Below, piece by piece: positions 60,898 through 64,000 of a stretch of 64,000 bases of DNA. The notes beneath the pieces are model-generated. The model was not told where the DNA came from and made no database searches. It was given only the letters and a program-made list of their open reading frames with translations. The stretch covers positions 1,364,001 to 1,428,000 of the forward strand of contig NZ_CP009933.1 of the NCBI RefSeq assembly GCF_000968375.1. Direction: 5' to 3'. Position 1 is the stretch's first letter; every line of letters begins with the position of its first letter. This DNA comes from Clostridium scatologenes (GTDB taxonomy: Bacteria; Bacillota; Clostridia; Clostridiales; Clostridiaceae). The position numbers and the translations under genes are program-made.

Positions 60898-61854
60898 TTA
60901 GCGAATGGTTCTTAATTTTTTTACCTCAGAATAGGGTATCTTTCTAAAACCTTTGTCTGTTCTGTATGCCTTAACCAAGCCTTTGTCACACCATTTAATC
61001 ACAGTAATAGGAGCTACACTAAATATTTTTGCAAATTCAGAAGGTGTAAGCATTTCCTTTAACTTTTTATCTGTGTAGCTTTTATGTTTCGTAGTATATC
61101 CAAGTAATTCATCTATTTCTTTAGCAATGTAGCCTTGCTCTTTTAACTTAAGTTTATAAAAATCCCTTAAAGTGGATAATGTAACTTTATTATAAGGACA
61201 ATTTTTTCTAAATATCCAACGCAGTCCTGAAGTTGTATATTTAGTACCTCTTTCATTTATGAAAAGGTATTCTTCCATAGTATATATTTCTTTTAAATAT
61301 AGCTTTAAGGAATTTTCTATATTAGAGTTCATAGGAACCTTTCTTTCGTAGGAACCAGTTATATTCATAATTCTTTCATCAAAATTTAAATCTTTTAATT
61401 TAAGTTCTATAACCTCAGTAGTTCTTAATCCAGAATATGCGATTAAGCTGAGCATTGTATAATTTTTTATTCCATCATTACAGCAAATTTGTTGAAGTAA
61501 ATTTTCTATGTATTTCTCATCTATGTAATTATTCTTCTTAACTTTAACTTTTGAAATTTTCACTCTCAGAGAATTATCTACTACCATTTCATTTTGAATG
61601 CCTTCATTTATTAAAAAGTTATTATAAGATTTAAAGAAATTGATGTAATTATTTATAGAATTTTCACTTATATTTAAAGAAATACTCTTAATATATTTTT
61701 TTATAATACTTTTTTTTAATTCTTTAAATGGAGTTTTTATCACTTCTTCATGCCATTTTAAGAATTTCCTTAAATAGTATATGTATAGATATATAGAACT
61801 ATCTTTCATATTTTGTTTTAGTAAATAGTTATTATATTTATAAAATGTTTTCAT
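60898..61854 (-). CDS. Tyrosine-recombinase-like protein with C-terminal excisionase-like HTH
   Basis: A 318-residue protein. Residues about 1-95 form a SAM-like core-binding domain, about 105-265 the phage-integrase catalytic fold, and about 268-318 a MerR/excisionase-type helix-turn-helix (TPSEFAKIFSVAPITVIKWCDKGLVKAYRTDKGFRKIPYSEVKKL). The first Arg is present near 143 (SGLRTTEVIELKLKDL), the second near 230 (TLRDFY), and a Tyr near 259 (KSYTDKK). The usual His before the second Arg is Ser and LLGH is LLGY, so activity may be reduced. GGGAG precedes the ATG. No attachment sites or phage genes are seen nearby. Confidence 0.75.
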   Translation of the reverse strand: MKTFYKYNNYLLKQNMKDSSIYLYIYYLRKFLKWHEEVIKTPFKELKKSIIKKYIKSISLNISENSINNYINFFKSYNNFLINEGIQNEMVVDNSLRVKISKVKVKKNNYIDEKYIENLLQQICCNDGIKNYTMLSLIAYSGLRTTEVIELKLKDLNFDERIMNITGSYERKVPMNSNIENSLKLYLKEIYTMEEYLFINERGTKYTTSGLRWIFRKNCPYNKVTLSTLRDFYKLKLKEQGYIAKEIDELLGYTTKHKSYTDKKLKEMLTPSEFAKIFSVAPITVIKWCDKGLVKAYRTDKGFRKIPYSEVKKLRTIR

Positions 61855-61989
61855 TTTTTTGCTCCCAATTTAAATATACTTTAATATAAATTATAACAAA
61901 TTATTGTATTTAAGATAGAAGAAAATTAAAAATATTTGCTTCATGTGATATAATAAAATGGTTAAAATTTAAATTATTAGGGAGAAAAT

Positions 61990-64000
61990 ATGTTAAGAGA
62001 AGATATGTTTTTACAAATATTTAATGAAGAAACTAGCGGTAATAATTACAGCAAAGGTCAGAGAGTTTTAAGTAATGATTTAGTTTCTTCTATAGATATT
62101 GCAGATTCAGATAATTTAATTCATATAGATGGCAATGTAATTTCAGAAAATCTTTTTAATGAATATAATACCAAAATTGAAATAGATACAGAGAAAAAAA
62201 GCATTTTTTCTACTTATTGCAGTTGTCTTGATTATGAAAAAAATGAGTTGAAAAAGAAAAATTATTGTTGCAAACATTTGGTGGCAACATTTTATAAGGC
62301 TTTACCTAGGCTAGCAGAATATTCTATTTTAGATGAAAATGAATCCCATAAAGAAATTGTATTTAAAAGAAAAAGTAATATACTATCTATGCTTTTAGAT
62401 GATAGTAAAAATAAGGAAAAAATAAAAATAGAAGTATACATAAATAAAAATGGATGGACTGATAAACTTAAGGTTGAGTTTAAAATAGGATTGAATTTTA
62501 TGTCGTCTAGTAGTCTTTATGTTTTAAAGGATATAAATCAATTAATATTATGTATTTACAATAATATTCCTATAAAGTATAGTAAAATTTTTACCTTTAA
62601 CATAAAAAATCAAAAATTAGATACAAAGGATAGAAGGCTTATAGATTTTATAAAAACATTAAAGGATATAGAAGAAAAGAACAATCTTGTTACTAAGAAT
62701 AGAGAAAATTTCATAGAAGGAAAATATATAAATATTCCAGATTATTTTGTTAGAGAGTTTTTTGAAATTATAAAGGAACATAGAGTTTACTTAAATGAAG
62801 GATTTTTTTATAGAACTGTGGAAACGGAAATTTTACATGATGTTCCACCTATAGATTTTGATTTAAAGAAGATAAAAGATGAATATATACTAAAATCCTC
62901 AGGAGGAATGCCAATAAGCTTGGATTCTAAAAATGAGGCTTTTTTATATGGAACAACTATATATCTCCCAGATTATGATTTTTGCTATAAGATAAGTCCA
63001 TATCTTCAAATATTTAGCCAAAATAAAGTTATAACTATGGAAGATACTGAGGAGGAAACTATACTAAGAAAACTAATTCCTCATCTTAAACTTTTAACAG
63101 ATAATATAAGTGTATCTAAAAATATAAAAGATAAGATAGTAATAGATGATTGCAGTTTTAATTTTTATTTTGATAAAGAAGAAGGAAAAGTTACACTATT
63201 AGTAAAAGTAAATTATGGGCAATTTGAGTTTAATATTTTTCAGGATTATAAAGAAAAAATAATATATAGGGATTCTAAAAAGGAAAATGAGGTTATACAA
63301 ATTGTAAGAAGCTTGGGCCTTGAAGAAATAGATGAAAAATTTTATTTTTTGAAAGATGATGATTATATGTTTAAGTTTTTTAAAAGTGAAGTTGAAAAGC
63401 TTCAACAAATAGGTGATGTGTATTATTCTGAAAACTTTAAAGGAATAAAGCATTTAGGTACAAAAGGAATAAAGGGAGAAATTAAATCAGGAAAATACGA
63501 TTATTTTCAAATGGATTTTAAAATATCGGATATAAGTTCAGAAGAGACCAATGAAATTTTAAGAGCTTTTAGGGATAATCTTAAATATTATAAATTGAAA
63601 AGCGGTGAATATCTTGATTTACAGGAATTGGAGCTTAATAAATTTTTAAAACTTTTAGATGCAATTTCTTATAATGAAATAGAAGAAAATTCTATAGAAA
63701 TACCTAAAAATAAGAGTATTTTCTTAGAAAGCTTTATGCAAGAAAATAAAATTAGATACATAAAGGGCAAAAATCAATTAAAAGAGGTAAAAGGTAAGTT
63801 TCATGATATAAAAAATATGAAATTTCAAATTCCAGGTGCTTTAAAGGGAGAGTTGAGAAAGTATCAAAAGGTAGGTTATAATTGGTTTAAAACTCTTCAA
63901 TATTTAGGTTTTGGAGGTATTTTGGGAGATGAAATGGGACTTGGTAAAACAATTCAAACCATTGCATTTATAGTATCTAATGTAGAAAGTAAATCTTTAA
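61990..64000 (+). CDS. SWIM/SNF2-family helicase, N-terminal part (cut by window end)
   Basis: 670 codons are visible and open to the edge. A SWIM zinc finger (C77-x-C79 and C94-x-H96 in YCSC...CCKHLVATFY) is followed by a long region corresponding to the bacterial SNF2-associated domain. Then the helicase core begins with LRKYQKVGYNWFKTLQ and motif I GDEMGLGKT (D647-E-M-G-L-G-K653-T654). SNF2 enzymes use ATP to move along duplex DNA and remodel bound proteins; many act in transcription recycling. GGGAGAAA precedes the ATG, and TATAAT at 61949-61954 is a possible -10. The remaining helicase motifs lie beyond the window. Confidence 0.88.
   Translation, partial: MLREDMFLQIFNEETSGNNYSKGQRVLSNDLVSSIDIADSDNLIHIDGNVISENLFNEYNTKIEIDTEKKSIFSTYCSCLDYEKNELKKKNYCCKHLVATFYKALPRLAEYSILDENESHKEIVFKRKSNILSMLLDDSKNKEKIKIEVYINKNGWTDKLKVEFKIGLNFMSSSSLYVLKDINQLILCIYNNIPIKYSKIFTFNIKNQKLDTKDRRLIDFIKTLKDIEEKNNLVTKNRENFIEGKYINIPDYFVREFFEIIKEHRVYLNEGFFYRTVETEILHDVPPIDFDLKKIKDEYILKSSGGMPISLDSKNEAFLYGTTIYLPDYDFCYKISPYLQIFSQNKVITMEDTEEETILRKLIPHLKLLTDNISVSKNIKDKIVIDDCSFNFYFDKEEGKVTLLVKVNYGQFEFNIFQDYKEKIIYRDSKKENEVIQIVRSLGLEEIDEKFYFLKDDDYMFKFFKSEVEKLQQIGDVYYSENFKGIKHLGTKGIKGEIKSGKYDYFQMDFKISDISSEETNEILRAFRDNLKYYKLKSGEYLDLQELELNKFLKLLDAISYNEIEENSIEIPKNKSIFLESFMQENKIRYIKGKNQLKEVKGKFHDIKNMKFQIPGALKGELRKYQKVGYNWFKTLQYLGFGGILGDEMGLGKTIQTIAFIVSNVESKSL

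Noticed and set aside
60898..64000. A prophage or integrative element suggested by the recombinase-like gene
   Set aside because: No structural phage, replication or conjugation genes and no direct-repeat attachment sites are visible; the next gene is a chromosomal SNF2 helicase.
1..64000. CRISPR arrays, tRNA or rRNA genes
   Set aside because: No regularly spaced repeats and no recognisable tRNA or rRNA sequences were found when reading the intergenic regions.

Overview
The window is a strongly A+T-rich chromosomal segment of a Gram-positive anaerobe, most likely Clostridium in the broad sense. The support is AGGAGG-type ribosome sites before nearly every gene, frequent TTG/GTG starts, T-box and SAM-I riboswitches, a Rex-type operator before a bifunctional aldehyde/alcohol dehydrogenase, and a phenolic-acid UbiD/UbiX/LpdD set. 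No rRNA, tRNA, CRISPR array or intact insertion sequence was seen.

Region 1 (1-21435) is the unusual part. After the last codons of a GGDEF protein and a long hairpin, one same-strand gene array of about 20 kb encodes an APH-like kinase, two beta-sandwich proteins, three zinc-ribbon TRAFAC-type GTPases (one membrane-anchored), two proteins with GAP1-type N-termini, a secreted and a multi-pass vWA protein, a large tubulin/FtsZ-like protein and a second large protein that may be a degenerate tubulin partner. A three-gene set (beta-sandwich, GTPase, GAP1-like) occurs twice and flanks the vWA/tubulin core. This looks like a GTPase-switch and cytoskeleton-like system of unknown output, possibly a conflict or envelope-stress system. 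It is followed by a zinc-ribbon/YARHG membrane protein and by a HesB-like gene with an in-frame TGA and a SECIS-like hairpin, a probable selenoprotein.

Region 2 (21581-27147) holds CheV, a membrane-associated MutS-like ATPase, two bacterial PH-domain membrane proteins and a small HesB-like protein.

Region 3 (27157-34191) is the complete tryptophan operon trpEGDCFBA behind a Trp-specifier T-box leader that has two antiterminator/terminator modules in series. Region 4 (34192-37441) is adhE with a Rex-type site. Region 5 (37442-44841) has a chemotaxis receptor; a MerR-type regulator with UbiD, UbiX and LpdD genes; a 435-bp element with terminal inverted repeats; a YbaK-type deacylase; and a divergent XRE-cupin regulator separated from it by a perfect palindrome. 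Region 6 (44900-46484) is a SAM-I riboswitch upstream of a ProC-family reductase and an aminothiazoline-carboxylate-hydrolase-like gene, an unexpected pairing.

Region 7 (46632-59445) contains a 5'-truncated ApbE gene, an OmpR-type response regulator, an M16C peptidase, two tandem DUF1835 proteins, a histidine kinase with an ABC exporter, and a lipoprotein. The response regulator, kinase operon, lipoprotein and the PH-domain operon in region 2 share an upstream direct repeat, TTATAAAG-N3-TTATTAAG, always 24-25 bp before TATAAT. This is very likely the operator of one regulon. Region 8 (59446-64000) has strong hairpins, a rhodanese lipoprotein, a tyrosine-recombinase-like protein with a C-terminal excisionase-like domain, and the first 670 codons of a SWIM/SNF2 helicase cut by the window edge.
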